Source: Methanothermobacter sp.
Lineage (GTDB): Archaea; Methanobacteriota; Methanobacteria; Methanobacteriales; Methanothermobacteraceae
DNA length: 64,000 nt
NCBI RefSeq assembly: GCF_030055435.1
Contig: NZ_JASFYG010000003.1
Coordinates: 29,619 to 93,618, forward strand
Direction: 5' to 3'
This document shows, in pieces, positions 1 through 7,881 of the stretch (the first letter of the stretch is position 1; every line of letters begins with the position of its first letter). The notes under the pieces were generated by a model, which worked only from the letters and a program-made list of their open reading frames with translations, was not told the DNA's origin and did no database searches. The position numbers and the translations under genes were made by a program.

Positions 1-456
1 GAAAATGGTGTTGCCTGCTGTGACTGCAGCTGCGGTAACATTGCGATGATGGAGTGGGCCATGCAGTACCTCAACCCTGATCTCCTTGCAAGGGTTAAGG
101 AGAAACTGTATGCGGCCACAAAGAGCTCAGCATTTGCTCCAGCAGGTGGATACCAGCCTGATGTCCCTTCAACCCCGAAACCGGGAGAGCCAGGTACAGG
201 GTCAACTTCAGCCGGGCGAACCTCATCATCAGATAGGCCAGATGTAAGACCCGGTGATGCTGGTACTTCAGGTTCTGAGGTTACCGGTGCCTCCCCGGAT
301 TCGCCTGGTGCTGAGGCCGGGAAGGCCTATGAGGTGAGCAGGGCCACTGCATCACAGGGTTCAAGTACCGGAATGCCAGTATACGCCATAATCGGTGTTA
401 TAGCACTGGTAGCCCTTGTTGGCGTCGGATACTTCCTTGGAACTGGAAGAAACTAA
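1..456 (+). CDS. cobN: CobN/BchH-like chelatase subunit, C-terminal part (5' end outside window)
   Basis: The frame is open from base 1, so the gene begins upstream. The visible first residues (ENGVACCDCSCGN) match the cysteine-rich end of the chelatase module in methanogen CobN-like proteins (usual form VTCCHHTCGNP). After about 45 residues comes a low-complexity Pro/Gly/Ser/Thr-rich linker of about 75 residues, then one hydrophobic helix (VYAIIGVIALVALVGVGYFL) and a short GTGRN tail. This suggests a large metal-insertion subunit anchored to the membrane by its C-terminus. CobN-type proteins insert cobalt or a related metal into tetrapyrroles; methanogens carry several paralogues, so the exact substrate (cobalt for B12 or nickel for F430) cannot be told from the tail. 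The assignment rests on a short motif plus the family's known tail anchor. Confidence 0.7.
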   Translation, partial: ENGVACCDCSCGNIAMMEWAMQYLNPDLLARVKEKLYAATKSSAFAPAGGYQPDVPSTPKPGEPGTGSTSAGRTSSSDRPDVRPGDAGTSGSEVTGASPDSPGAEAGKAYEVSRATASQGSSTGMPVYAIIGVIALVALVGVGYFLGTGRN

Positions 457-461
457 AATTA

Positions 462-489
462 ATTAATTTTTTATTTTTTAATTTTTTTC
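462..489 (+). terminator. Oligo-T terminator after cobN-like gene
   Basis: Three T-runs of 6-7 bases follow the stop codon within about 35 bases. Archaeal RNA polymerase terminates on oligo-T without needing a hairpin, so this is a likely intrinsic terminator. Confidence 0.6.
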
Positions 490-517
490 AAGTCACTAAA
501 AAGCATTAGTTCTTAAA

Positions 518-537
518 AAGTGTACTTTTTTACACTT
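518..537. repeat. Short inverted repeat between convergent genes
   Basis: AAGTGTA (518-524) and TACACTT (531-537) are exact reverse complements around a six-base loop, and AAGTGTAC occurs again at 539-546. The position between two convergent genes suits a two-sided terminator hairpin. A protein site is less likely since no promoter is nearby. Confidence 0.4.
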
Positions 538-578
538 GAAGTGTACGTCTGAGTGTGTTGTTAAGTAATAATTATAGT

Positions 579-1091
579 TCAACCCCTGAGTTCCTCAAGG
601 ATTGAACTGAACTCATCATCACCAATAACAGGTTCAGCCCCGTCTATATCAACGGGTTTCAGGGTATTGGCATAGACCATTCCCCTCGTCCTCCCTGTGA
701 AGACAGGCTCCCTTAGCCTGAAGACCCGGAGAATCCAAACATAACCTCTCCGGTCGAGGTAGGATCGGACGTGCTCCGGGCTCCAGATATGATAATCACT
801 GAACCTTCCAAGGCGATTTGAGGGTCTCTCAATAACATCGACAACCTCTGCAAGGTACCTGACAGCCGCCATATCACCCTGCATCTCAGGGAGCTTCCGT
901 TCACTTACAAAGTCATGGTACTCGGCCTTGAAGGCCCCCAGAAAGTCATCGTTCAGGGCATAACTTTTTGTGGGGTAGAGGAGGAACCTCGGAGCCGACG
1001 TCCTGTACTTCCTGATAAGAAGGGTCTGAATACCCTCACCAAGGGCCTCCACCACCGCATTCCACTCATTGAGACACTTTGTCATCTCCAT
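579..1091 (-). CDS. DUF1802 family protein
   Basis: A protein of 170 residues with the layout of DUF1802: an N-terminal KCLNEWNAVVEALGEG segment, then a TLLIRK strand and a FLLYPT motif. The function of this family is unknown. The frame is open 14 codons further up to 1133, but GGTG at 1097-1100 lies just before the ATG at 1091, so that start is preferred. It is convergent with the cobN-like gene and divergent from the decayed peptidase. No membrane segment is visible. Family call from remembered motifs, without a search. Confidence 0.65.
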   Translation of the reverse strand: MEMTKCLNEWNAVVEALGEGIQTLLIRKYRTSAPRFLLYPTKSYALNDDFLGAFKAEYHDFVSERKLPEMQGDMAAVRYLAEVVDVIERPSNRLGRFSDYHIWSPEHVRSYLDRRGYVWILRVFRLREPVFTGRTRGMVYANTLKPVDIDGAEPVIGDDEFSSILEELRG

Positions 1092-1213
1092 AATTTCACC
1101 TGTAGATATTATCCTGTAAATTATAAATACCATTCATCATCTTCTGACAATTCAGCACCCATACCTGCAAGTTCCTGAATAAATTTAAGTTGCCGGGGAA
1201 CATAGAAACATTG

Positions 1214-1700
1214 ATGAAAAGGGAACTAATCTCACTTCTTGTACTCCTCCTTGTCCTTTACCAGCTGGATGCTGCGGAAGCAGTTAATCTCACAGGCCAC
1301 GTGAGGTACCTGAGCAAGGATATAGGGCCACGACCAGCAAGCTCCCATGCAGAGGCAGAGGCTGCAGATTACCTGGCAGCACAGTTCAGAAAATATGGAC
1401 TTAAAACAGAGGTCCAGGAATTCAAATATTACTCACTGAGGTCAGGGGACGTTAAAACATCCAGGAACGTGATTGGAACCATTTAGGGCCTCTCAGAGAG
1501 GGAGGTGGTGATATGCGCCGACCTTGATACTCCACAGGATACATTAACATCAACCTAAATTGAAGCAGAGTACCGCTCTGAGATTATACGCAAGGTAAAA
1601 GGGAACATTCTATCCGCCCTGAGGTTCAGTCTTGACTGGGGGCGGCTCTCTTACTGGTGGCTATGATTTTATCCCTTTTCCTCATACCTGAAGGAGGCAC
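1214..1700 (+). pseudogene. Decayed M28-type (aminopeptidase-like) membrane/secreted peptidase
   Basis: The first 90 residues (from ATG 1214) read as a signal anchor (ISLLVLLLVLYQL) followed by an N-terminal M28 segment: HVRYLSKDIGPRPASSHAEA and AADYLAAQFRKYGLKTEVQ. The frame stops at TAG 1484-1486, yet the same frame continues sensibly after it (GLSEREVVICADLDTPQDT) before another stop, and hydrophobic membrane-like sequence appears in another frame near 1645-1690. The zinc-binding catalytic core is missing. This is a gene decayed by nonsense, frameshift and internal loss. M28 proteins are zinc aminopeptidases; here only the remnant of the N-terminal part is left. Confidence 0.65.
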
Positions 1701-1705
1701 TTCTC

Positions 1706-1813
1706 ATGATTAAAGGATTCGATGAACCTTTATTCGATGTTTTGAAGCATCTGGCATCTGAGGGAGGAAAAATGTATGTTGACGCTCTACAATCCAGAGG
1801 ACATGAAGTTTGA
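1706..1813 (+). CDS. Possible 35-residue ORF of unknown function
   Basis: An ATG at 1706 follows GGAGG (about 9 bases spacing) and opens a 35-codon frame containing FDVLKHLASEGG and VDALQSRGHEV, resembling one helix-turn-helix-like segment. It overlaps the next gene by 38 bases in another frame. It may be a true small gene, or the first part of a gene that was cut when the flanking sequence decayed. No family recognised. Confidence 0.25.
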   Translation: MIKGFDEPLFDVLKHLASEGGKMYVDALQSRGHEV

Positions 1814-2672
1814 GGAGTTGAGGGTCCATTATCCATTACTTTATGGTTTCATAGATTTTCATCCATTTCAAATTAACAAAGATGGTGATGAGATTAAAAT
1901 AAAATTAGCAGATAATAAACTGTTTTTCACAGTTTTAGATGGGTTCAATGTTTCAATTGAGTCCAATACAAGATTAGAAACAGATATGCTCACACGAATG
2001 TTTAAATTAAAAGGTAAATTTTTTGCATATATATCCCCACATTCAGGAGATCCTGTAGATTATAGGGATTATAAAGACTTTTTAATCAAATTTGAGAATA
2101 TTCTGTCATTCATAACCGAAAAACCATTTTATGCTTCATGTATTCAGGGAAAAAGTAGTGATGGAGAATGGAATAACATCGGAACTCATGTGACCCCAGG
2201 TAAAGTTATGTCAAGTGGACCTGAAAGTTTTAGAATTAAATTTTCTGATATAAAAAGTGAGTTTCATGATATACTTTCAAATGCCATTGATTCATCCTTT
2301 CAGCATGTCTTGGGATTCTACGTGGATCACCTTTATAATACACGTAAGTCGCTTGAAGAAGAGTTTTTGAGCTATGTTAATGGACTGGAGGCTTATCATA
2401 AGATCTATTTTAATAGTGAGGTTAGTCTGAAGACCCGGTTAAAGGAATTAAAGGATTATAGCGACATGAACATCACACCAAGGGAACTGGACAGAATTGT
2501 TAAGATTAGGAACTATCTTTCTCATGGTAGGATAGAACACGATCATAATGAATTAAATTACCTACAAACTGATTTTGAACTTCCTTATAAAATCAGAACC
2601 TTTCTTAAACGATGTCTCCTGAAAAAATTAGATTTCAGGAACGATGAAATAGAGGCCTTATGGAGTATATGA
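1776..2672 (+). CDS. ApeA-like HEPN-domain protein, probably N-terminally truncated
   Basis: A protein of 298 residues. The C-terminal third carries an R-x4-H HEPN motif (RNYLSH, R245 and H250) inside a helical domain, the signature of HEPN RNases. Residues 1-150 resemble the second half of the ApeA N-terminal beta domain (e.g. FENILSFITEKPFYASCIQGK). ApeA proteins are HEPN abortive-infection effectors of about 400-500 residues, so roughly the first 100-150 residues appear absent. ATG 1776 has a GGAGG upstream, while the frame is closed by TGA at 1743-1745. The gene is much richer in A/T than its neighbours and lies against a decayed peptidase gene, which suggests acquisition followed by deletion. 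It could be inactive, or a short functional variant. Confidence 0.6.
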   Translation: MLTLYNPEDMKFEELRVHYPLLYGFIDFHPFQINKDGDEIKIKLADNKLFFTVLDGFNVSIESNTRLETDMLTRMFKLKGKFFAYISPHSGDPVDYRDYKDFLIKFENILSFITEKPFYASCIQGKSSDGEWNNIGTHVTPGKVMSSGPESFRIKFSDIKSEFHDILSNAIDSSFQHVLGFYVDHLYNTRKSLEEEFLSYVNGLEAYHKIYFNSEVSLKTRLKELKDYSDMNITPRELDRIVKIRNYLSHGRIEHDHNELNYLQTDFELPYKIRTFLKRCLLKKLDFRNDEIEALWSI

Positions 2673-2841
2673 TAAAATGTAGACCTTATGGGTCTCTAGA
2701 TCTAGATTAATTATAAAAGGTAGGCTCACTATCATGTTCTTCGTAATATGGAAATATAACGCAATAATCCATTCGTTTTGCACCCATAGTTTTCAACCTT
2801 TAACCTGTTCTATTAAACTTTAAATCATAAAAAATTGGAAA

Positions 2842-2858
2842 TTTTTAAATATATAAAC
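2842..2858 (+). promoter_or_regulatory. TATA-box promoter for the 2961 microprotein / beta-CASP gene
   Basis: TTTTTAAATATATAAAC is a strong archaeal TATA element in an otherwise gene-free stretch (2673-2960). It predicts a transcript start near 2875 and a leader of about 85 bases before the small ORF at 2961. I see no other gene in this gap. Confidence 0.6.
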
Positions 2859-2960
2859 AAATTATATTTAATATGCAGGACCAGTTGATTCATGGTTGTT
2901 TCAGCATGATGGGGGATCACAGCCTTGAATATTCTGGATCACAAAAAAGGGGGTGATTGT

Positions 2961-3044
2961 ATGGATGATGACTGCTGCAGGGGAGTTCTGGGGTGTGTGT
3001 TTGGCCTACTTCTGCTTTACTTCATACTCAGCATACTCGCATAA
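2961..3044 (+). CDS. 27-residue single-span membrane microprotein
   Basis: ATG 2961 is preceded by GGGGGTGATTGT, a strong ribosome site. The product starts MDDDCCRGVLGC and continues as one hydrophobic helix (VFGLLLLYFILSILA) to a TAA stop. Acidic and Cys-rich N-terminus, C-terminus buried in the membrane. It shares a promoter with, and ends 30 bases before, the beta-CASP nuclease gene, so the two are probably co-transcribed. No family recognised. The combination of strong ribosome site, compact ORF and clean transmembrane design makes a real small protein more likely than chance. Confidence 0.5.
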   Translation: MDDDCCRGVLGCVFGLLLLYFILSILA

Positions 3045-3074
3045 GTAACCCTATGATAACTCTGGAGGCGTATC

Positions 3075-4559
3075 ATGGTGGATTTCAAATTTTATGGTGG
3101 AGTTGATGAGATCGGTGGTAACAGGATAGAGGTATCCTGCAACGGTGATGGGATATTCCTTGACTTCGGGATGAGGTTCAACATTGAGAAACTCTACTTT
3201 GATGAGTTCCTGCAGCCAAGGAGCTTCAATGGTCTCGGTGACCTCATGGAGCTTGGGGCCCTCCCAAGGATAAGAGGGGTTTACCGTGAGGACCAGATGA
3301 GGTACCTTGGAATGAAGTTTGAGGAGGAGCCGGCGGTATCAGGGGTGCTTCTGAGCCACCCCCACCTTGACCATGCAGGATGCCTCAAGTACATACGCCA
3401 CGATATACCCTTCTATATGACGGAGGAGAGCTTTCTAGTCCTTAAGGCCATAGAAGAAACTTCAAATGGGAACCATGATCTCATTCAATACAACCCAAGG
3501 TTTCATTTCGTAGAAAAAAAGCGAAAATTAGGGAACACATCACATAAAAGAGACGATGATACCAGATTAAACAGGCCCATAAATCTTCTTAAACCCTATA
3601 AAACTCAGTACACGAGTGAATTTAGCATTACACCAGCACCAGTTGACCATTCGGTCCCAGGCTCCTGCGCGTACCTGATAGAATCAGAGGAGGCAATAGT
3701 ATACACTGGGGACATCAGATTTAAGGGTCGAAGGGATCATGAATCCAGAAAATTCGTTAAAAAGGCAAGGAAGTTTTCCCCAAACATCCTCATAACAGAG
3801 GGGACAAGGATAGACCAGGATAATAGTACCTTCGAGGAGGATATTGAGAGGAGAACAGCAGCTATAGCCTCACACCACAGGGGACTTGTCATTGTCAATT
3901 ACCCCATAAGAGACCTCGACAGGTTCCTGACATTTTACCTGGCCGCCAGGAACTCTGACAGGACACTTGCAGTGAGCCTGAAACAGGCCTATATCATTAA
4001 ACTGTTTGAGGACATGGACTACCCGTCTCTCAGGGATCTTGCGGTTTACCTTCCAAGGAAAGTGTGGGGACTTATCGGCGAAGATGCGTATGTCTGCTTT
4101 GATGGTGAATGGATACCTGCAGCTGACCTCCCTGAGGAATACATCGTTCAGGATTACAGGGGATGGGAAAGGCAATTCCTTGAACTGGACAACATCATAA
4201 CCTACAGGGACCTCCAGGAGGAACCAGGGGAGTACCTCTTCCAGTGCGACTACTTTGACTTCAAGGAGTTCATAGACATCAAACCTGAGGGCGCGGCCTA
4301 CATCAAGTCCAAGACTGAACCCTTCAATGAGGAGATGGAGATCGATGCAGAGAGGGAGAGCAACTGGCTTAGGCACTTTGGCATAGCACAGTACAGGAGG
4401 TTCCACTCCTCAGGCCATGCAGGAAGATCTGACCTTGTGGAGATGATACTCGACGTGGAACCGGAGGCCATATACCCCATTCACACGAGGAACAGGGAGG
4501 AGTTCATGATGTTTAAGGAGGAGGGTATTAGGGTTCTTGATCCCGTAATGAAAAAATAG
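3075..4559 (+). CDS. Beta-CASP metallo-beta-lactamase-fold RNase J-like protein
   Basis: A protein of 494 residues with the full metallo-beta-lactamase motif set: HPHLDHAG (motif 2, near residue 95), DHSVPGSCAY (motif 3) and TGDIRFKG (motif 4), followed by a beta-CASP region ending in FHSSGHAG and IYPIHTRN, the usual C-terminal zinc and phosphate-binding motifs. The opening KFYGGVDEIGGNRIEV is typical of RNase J relatives, which act as zinc-dependent 5'-3' exonucleases or endonucleases on RNA. The region between motifs 1 and 2 is longer than in classical RNase J and includes a Lys/Arg-rich stretch at about residues 150-175, so this is a divergent subgroup. ATG 3075 follows GGAGG. RNA is the probable substrate; not proven from sequence. 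Confidence 0.8.
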   Translation: MVDFKFYGGVDEIGGNRIEVSCNGDGIFLDFGMRFNIEKLYFDEFLQPRSFNGLGDLMELGALPRIRGVYREDQMRYLGMKFEEEPAVSGVLLSHPHLDHAGCLKYIRHDIPFYMTEESFLVLKAIEETSNGNHDLIQYNPRFHFVEKKRKLGNTSHKRDDDTRLNRPINLLKPYKTQYTSEFSITPAPVDHSVPGSCAYLIESEEAIVYTGDIRFKGRRDHESRKFVKKARKFSPNILITEGTRIDQDNSTFEEDIERRTAAIASHHRGLVIVNYPIRDLDRFLTFYLAARNSDRTLAVSLKQAYIIKLFEDMDYPSLRDLAVYLPRKVWGLIGEDAYVCFDGEWIPAADLPEEYIVQDYRGWERQFLELDNIITYRDLQEEPGEYLFQCDYFDFKEFIDIKPEGAAYIKSKTEPFNEEMEIDAERESNWLRHFGIAQYRRFHSSGHAGRSDLVEMILDVEPEAIYPIHTRNREEFMMFKEEGIRVLDPVMKK

Positions 4560-4627
4560 TGGATGATTCATACAAGGCTAGAGCCTCTAAAAAATGAGGG
4601 GGAAAGGTTAATCCTAAAAAGTCAATT

Positions 4628-6733
4628 TTAAAGTCTCCTTATATTCCCCTTTTTATTTCCTGATGCTGTGTTCTTTGCAAGGGTTGAACGCTTGCCTGAG
4701 GAGTATATGCCGTAGTAACTGTTGTATGAAGCCCGGTTGTATGCTATGACCGCCCTGTATGAGGCTGAGTTTATACCTGAACCCTTATTTCTGTTTGCAG
4801 TGTTGTAGTATATCTTTGCATAGCCTCCCCTTGCAGTTATGCCGTCGCCACCATTGTACTGCAGTGTGTTACGGTAGATGGTTACAGATGAGCCCCCAAT
4901 GTATATGCCGTAGCCCCTGTTGCTGCCTATGGTGGATGAATAGATAACTGAACCGGCACCGGCGACATAAACACCATACCTGTTACCTGTTACGGTGCTT
5001 TCCTCCACACCTGTGGTTCCTCTGGCGTTTACACCGCAGTTTCTGTTTCCAGAGACCCTGGTCAGAATTATCCTGGAATTTGTTGCAGTGTATACACCAT
5101 CAGTGTTTCTGAGGGATGTGCAGTTGTATACGATTGAGTTCTTACCATAGACAGCTATTCCTGCGGCAGCATTGTCTGTTGCATTCACTGATCGCACGAT
5201 TGTATCGGCACCATTAACCTGAACCCCGTTCTGATGGTTTGAACTGCTGTTCCCTGATACGATGTAGCTCCTGGCCCCTGTAAGGTATACGCCACTTTTG
5301 AGGTTTTCAAGTGCTTCGAAGTATGCCACCGTGGTGTTGTATCCTGAAGCGTATATCCCATGCAGCCTGTTGAGTTTCACGGTGACATCAAATATCCTGG
5401 CATTGATCCCTGTTGAGTTGATACCGCTGAGGGTGTTGTTGGTGGCGTTCCTCACATATGAAAGGTAAAGGTCCTTCCCCGCGGAGTAAATACCGTTGAG
5501 GCCATTATTTTTAACCTCAACGAACCATATGTATGCGTTATCACCGAGGCTTGAGATCCCGTTATGGGAATTTGAGGAGACGTCCAGTATTATCTGCATG
5601 CTTGCATTCTGTCCAGCTGAGAGTATACCGTTCTCGCCATTGTAGGATGCGCTGGTTATATAGAAGAAGCTAGCATTGCTCCCTCTGGAATATATTCCAT
5701 TTTTTCTGTTGAAACTTGCATCCACATACCTGAATGAGGCATTTGAGCCTGTGGAGTAAACCCCATTTTCACCGTTGTAATATGAGTATGAACTGATAAC
5801 AGAGCAGCTGGGGCCAGCCACATGTATGCCGTTGCGGGTGTTGTTCTGCGCATAGGATCCCTGAACTATGGACCCATTTCCTGAAACATAGATACCGTCG
5901 GCACCTGAGTACTTGACGGTATTCTGGGTTATATTTGCCCATCCACCTGTTGAGTGGATTCCTGTGAGGTTGTTACGGAGCACTGTGTTGTTGGTGATCC
6001 TTGTACCATTACCTGAGGAATTTATACCGTGCCCTGAGTTGAAGGATATGCTGTTACCTGCTATTGAAACACCTGATGCGTTTGAGTTTATCCCATCCCC
6101 CTTTGAGAGGTAGATGGTGTTACCTCTGGCCACACAGCCATCCCCCCTTATTAAAATTCCGCTTCCGTTGCTGTTCGTTATGGTGTTACCTGTGATTGTT
6201 GCGTTTTTCCCGGTCACAAGGATACCATGTGATGCTGAAGCGTTTATTAGACTGTTGCTTATGGTTACATTATCACCCCTCACGGTAAGTGATGTGGGGG
6301 AGCTGAATATCCCTGAGCCATTGACTTCACACGAGTTGCCGTTTACAACCAGTGTGCCTGTGATGTTTGTCCTGTTAAGGAAGCTTTTGTTACCGTTTAA
6401 CTCAATTGATCCATTAACACTGAAACCGGTTATGTTTGCTGAGGAACTTACGTCAATGAACCCGTTGAGCTGCACAATGCCAGATGCCACTAGGTTAATG
6501 GCCCTGTTAATGAGGATGTTAACGTTTTCATATATTCCCTCAAGAAATGTGATGGTATCTCCATCCTGGAGGGTGTAATCTGTGCCGTTGAGGGTGAAGT
6601 TCTCTGAGACGCCGGTGGCTGTGAATATCTGCAGGTAGGTTGTGTTATCCACGGTGTAATCTGCACCGCAGCTGCAGCCTGTCATTATGAATGATATGAG
6701 GAGAATAAGGGGTAGTGTTCTTAGTTTTTTAAT
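4628..6733 (-). CDS. Secreted right-handed beta-helix (NosD-like) surface protein, probable ATT start
   Basis: About 700 residues. After the leader the protein is a long run of imperfect repeats of about 22-25 residues with the core N-G-I-Y-S-x-G-x-N-A, the pattern of parallel beta-helix (PbH1/NosD-type) proteins, rich in Asn and Ser and so probably glycosylated. The first ATG (6685) would begin inside the signal peptide. Reading upstream in frame gives KKLRTLPLILLISFIMTGCSC, a good signal sequence with a lipobox-like end, preceded by ATT at 6731-6733 and GGAGG at 6741-6745 (7 bases spacing). The C-terminus is basic (KKGNIRRL) and has no anchor. Role: likely cell-surface adhesin or polysaccharide-binding protein; no catalytic motif seen. 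Confidence 0.75.
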   Translation of the reverse strand: MKKLRTLPLILLISFIMTGCSCGADYTVDNTTYLQIFTATGVSENFTLNGTDYTLQDGDTITFLEGIYENVNILINRAINLVASGIVQLNGFIDVSSSANITGFSVNGSIELNGNKSFLNRTNITGTLVVNGNSCEVNGSGIFSSPTSLTVRGDNVTISNSLINASASHGILVTGKNATITGNTITNSNGSGILIRGDGCVARGNTIYLSKGDGINSNASGVSIAGNSISFNSGHGINSSGNGTRITNNTVLRNNLTGIHSTGGWANITQNTVKYSGADGIYVSGNGSIVQGSYAQNNTRNGIHVAGPSCSVISSYSYYNGENGVYSTGSNASFRYVDASFNRKNGIYSRGSNASFFYITSASYNGENGILSAGQNASMQIILDVSSNSHNGISSLGDNAYIWFVEVKNNGLNGIYSAGKDLYLSYVRNATNNTLSGINSTGINARIFDVTVKLNRLHGIYASGYNTTVAYFEALENLKSGVYLTGARSYIVSGNSSSNHQNGVQVNGADTIVRSVNATDNAAAGIAVYGKNSIVYNCTSLRNTDGVYTATNSRIILTRVSGNRNCGVNARGTTGVEESTVTGNRYGVYVAGAGSVIYSSTIGSNRGYGIYIGGSSVTIYRNTLQYNGGDGITARGGYAKIYYNTANRNKGSGINSASYRAVIAYNRASYNSYYGIYSSGKRSTLAKNTASGNKKGNIRRL

Positions 6734-6780
6734 AATTAAACCTCCTTTATCATCTGTGAATGTATATTATCTTGGATCCT

Positions 6781-6793
6781 GAATATAAATTTT
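6781..6793 (-). promoter_or_regulatory. TATA box of the beta-helix protein gene
   Basis: On the minus strand AAATTTATATTC predicts initiation near 6760 and a leader of about 30 bases ending at the GGAGG and ATT of the gene. The element fits the ATT start better than the ATG at 6685. Confidence 0.5.
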
Positions 6794-6833
6794 CAGAATC
6801 CAGTATTAACTAAAAAAAAGATTTGTGCGGAAC

Positions 6834-7496
6834 TCAGGCTGTGGCCTGAAGTTCCTGGTAGGTCTGTTTCACCTGCCTGTAGGTCCATTTGTATTTCCAA
6901 GTGTATCTCCACTTACCGCCTCTCTTGTACCATTTTTTGTACCATTTCTTGACCTTAACATTTGATATCCTGACCTTGTTGACCAGTTTTGCGGGCGTGT
7001 TTTTGATTATGCCCATCATTGTTGTGTTTGTGCTGTTTTTGAAGTATTTCAGGATTGTGTTTCCTGTTAGGGCGATTGTTCCGTTGTAGAGTGTGATGTT
7101 GCCGTTGCCTATCTGGTAGTATGTGCCGTTTTCGAGTTCTATGATTGGTGTCTGGTTGAATATCAGTTTAGGGTATGTTCTGTTGGTGATGTTTCCTGTT
7201 AGGGCGTGGTTTATTATGCCGTATTTCACGGTGCCGTTTTTGATTACCATGTACTTTATGTTGAGTGTCCTGTTGAGGACAATTGGGGCTGTGTACCGTG
7301 TACTATTAACTGTCGGGATGGAACCATCAATGGTGTAGTAGACGCCATCTGCGGGTGCTGAGGTTACTACAAAGTCCCCGGAACCCCCTATTGGCAGTTC
7401 TCCAACGCTTATATCATCGGTTGCAGCTGCCTGTCCCATTCCAGCAATAACCATTGCGACAAAGACAGCCATAATTAAACCAGCTGTTCTTTTCAT
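6834..7496 (-). CDS. Secreted protein with chitobiase-C-like repeat and basic-aromatic tail (paralogue A)
   Basis: Start at ATG 7496, preceded by GGAGG with 6-base spacing; the longer frame to 7526 has no ribosome site. A signal peptide (KRTAGLIMAVFVAMVIAGMGQAAA) is followed by a segment GVYYTIDGSIPTVNST-YTAPI typical of the CHB_HEX_C_1 Ig-like domain, then an Asn/Thr-rich middle with many N-x-T sites. The last 40 residues are an unusual Lys/Arg/Tyr/Trp pattern (KKWYKRGGKWRYTWKYKW). No enzyme motif. It is a paralogue of the 7882-8493 gene and shares a perfect 287-bp block with it. Probable wall-associated protein. Confidence 0.75.
   Translation of the reverse strand: MKRTAGLIMAVFVAMVIAGMGQAAATDDISVGELPIGGSGDFVVTSAPADGVYYTIDGSIPTVNSTRYTAPIVLNRTLNIKYMVIKNGTVKYGIINHALTGNITNRTYPKLIFNQTPIIELENGTYYQIGNGNITLYNGTIALTGNTILKYFKNSTNTTMMGIIKNTPAKLVNKVRISNVKVKKWYKKWYKRGGKWRYTWKYKWTYRQVKQTYQELQATA
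6997..7283. repeat. 287-bp block identical to 8018-8304
   Basis: Base-by-base comparison shows no difference over 287 bases between the two paralogous genes (offset 1021), while the sequence just outside both ends diverges clearly. It encodes the Asn/Thr-rich middle of the protein. This pattern points to recent gene conversion. Confidence 0.9.
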
Positions 7497-7881
7497 ACCA
7501 AACCTCCCTTTTAGTATGTAGTACATTCAGATACATTAATCATAAATTATATATAAAATTTTTTATTTAATCATAATTAGAAACTATTAAATACTAAAAT
7601 AAAATCAAGTTTAAATATTATAAAATTAATTTGAATTAATCTATATTTAAACATAACACATTTTGGCAATAACCTGTGCCTCTGCAAACTTCTCTGAGCT
7701 GGTGAAAATCAGAAGACCTCATCTAAGCTTTCATAAATCAAAACATCATTCAGTTATAGAATGCTAAAAGAGATCGATATTTATTTTAAAACCACAATAT
7801 GAAGCATATAAGCTCCAAATAGTCCAGTTTAAGATTTTTTTACATATAAAAAAAGGAAAGTGGGCGGTTAAAGTTTGAAAG
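7497..7881. other. AT-rich intergenic region between the paralogues
   Basis: This 385-base gap holds the leader and promoter of the 7496 gene: minus-strand TATA core TTTTATATATAA at 7547-7558, predicting initiation near 7530. The rest (7570-7881) is A/T-rich with several A- and T-runs that may terminate the upstream minus-strand transcript ending at 7882. No ORF or RNA gene recognised. Confidence 0.5.

Noticed and set aside
3870-4406. 178-codon ORF opposite the beta-CASP gene
   Set aside because: It is a shadow of a strongly conserved gene, with no ribosome site and no recognisable protein pattern.
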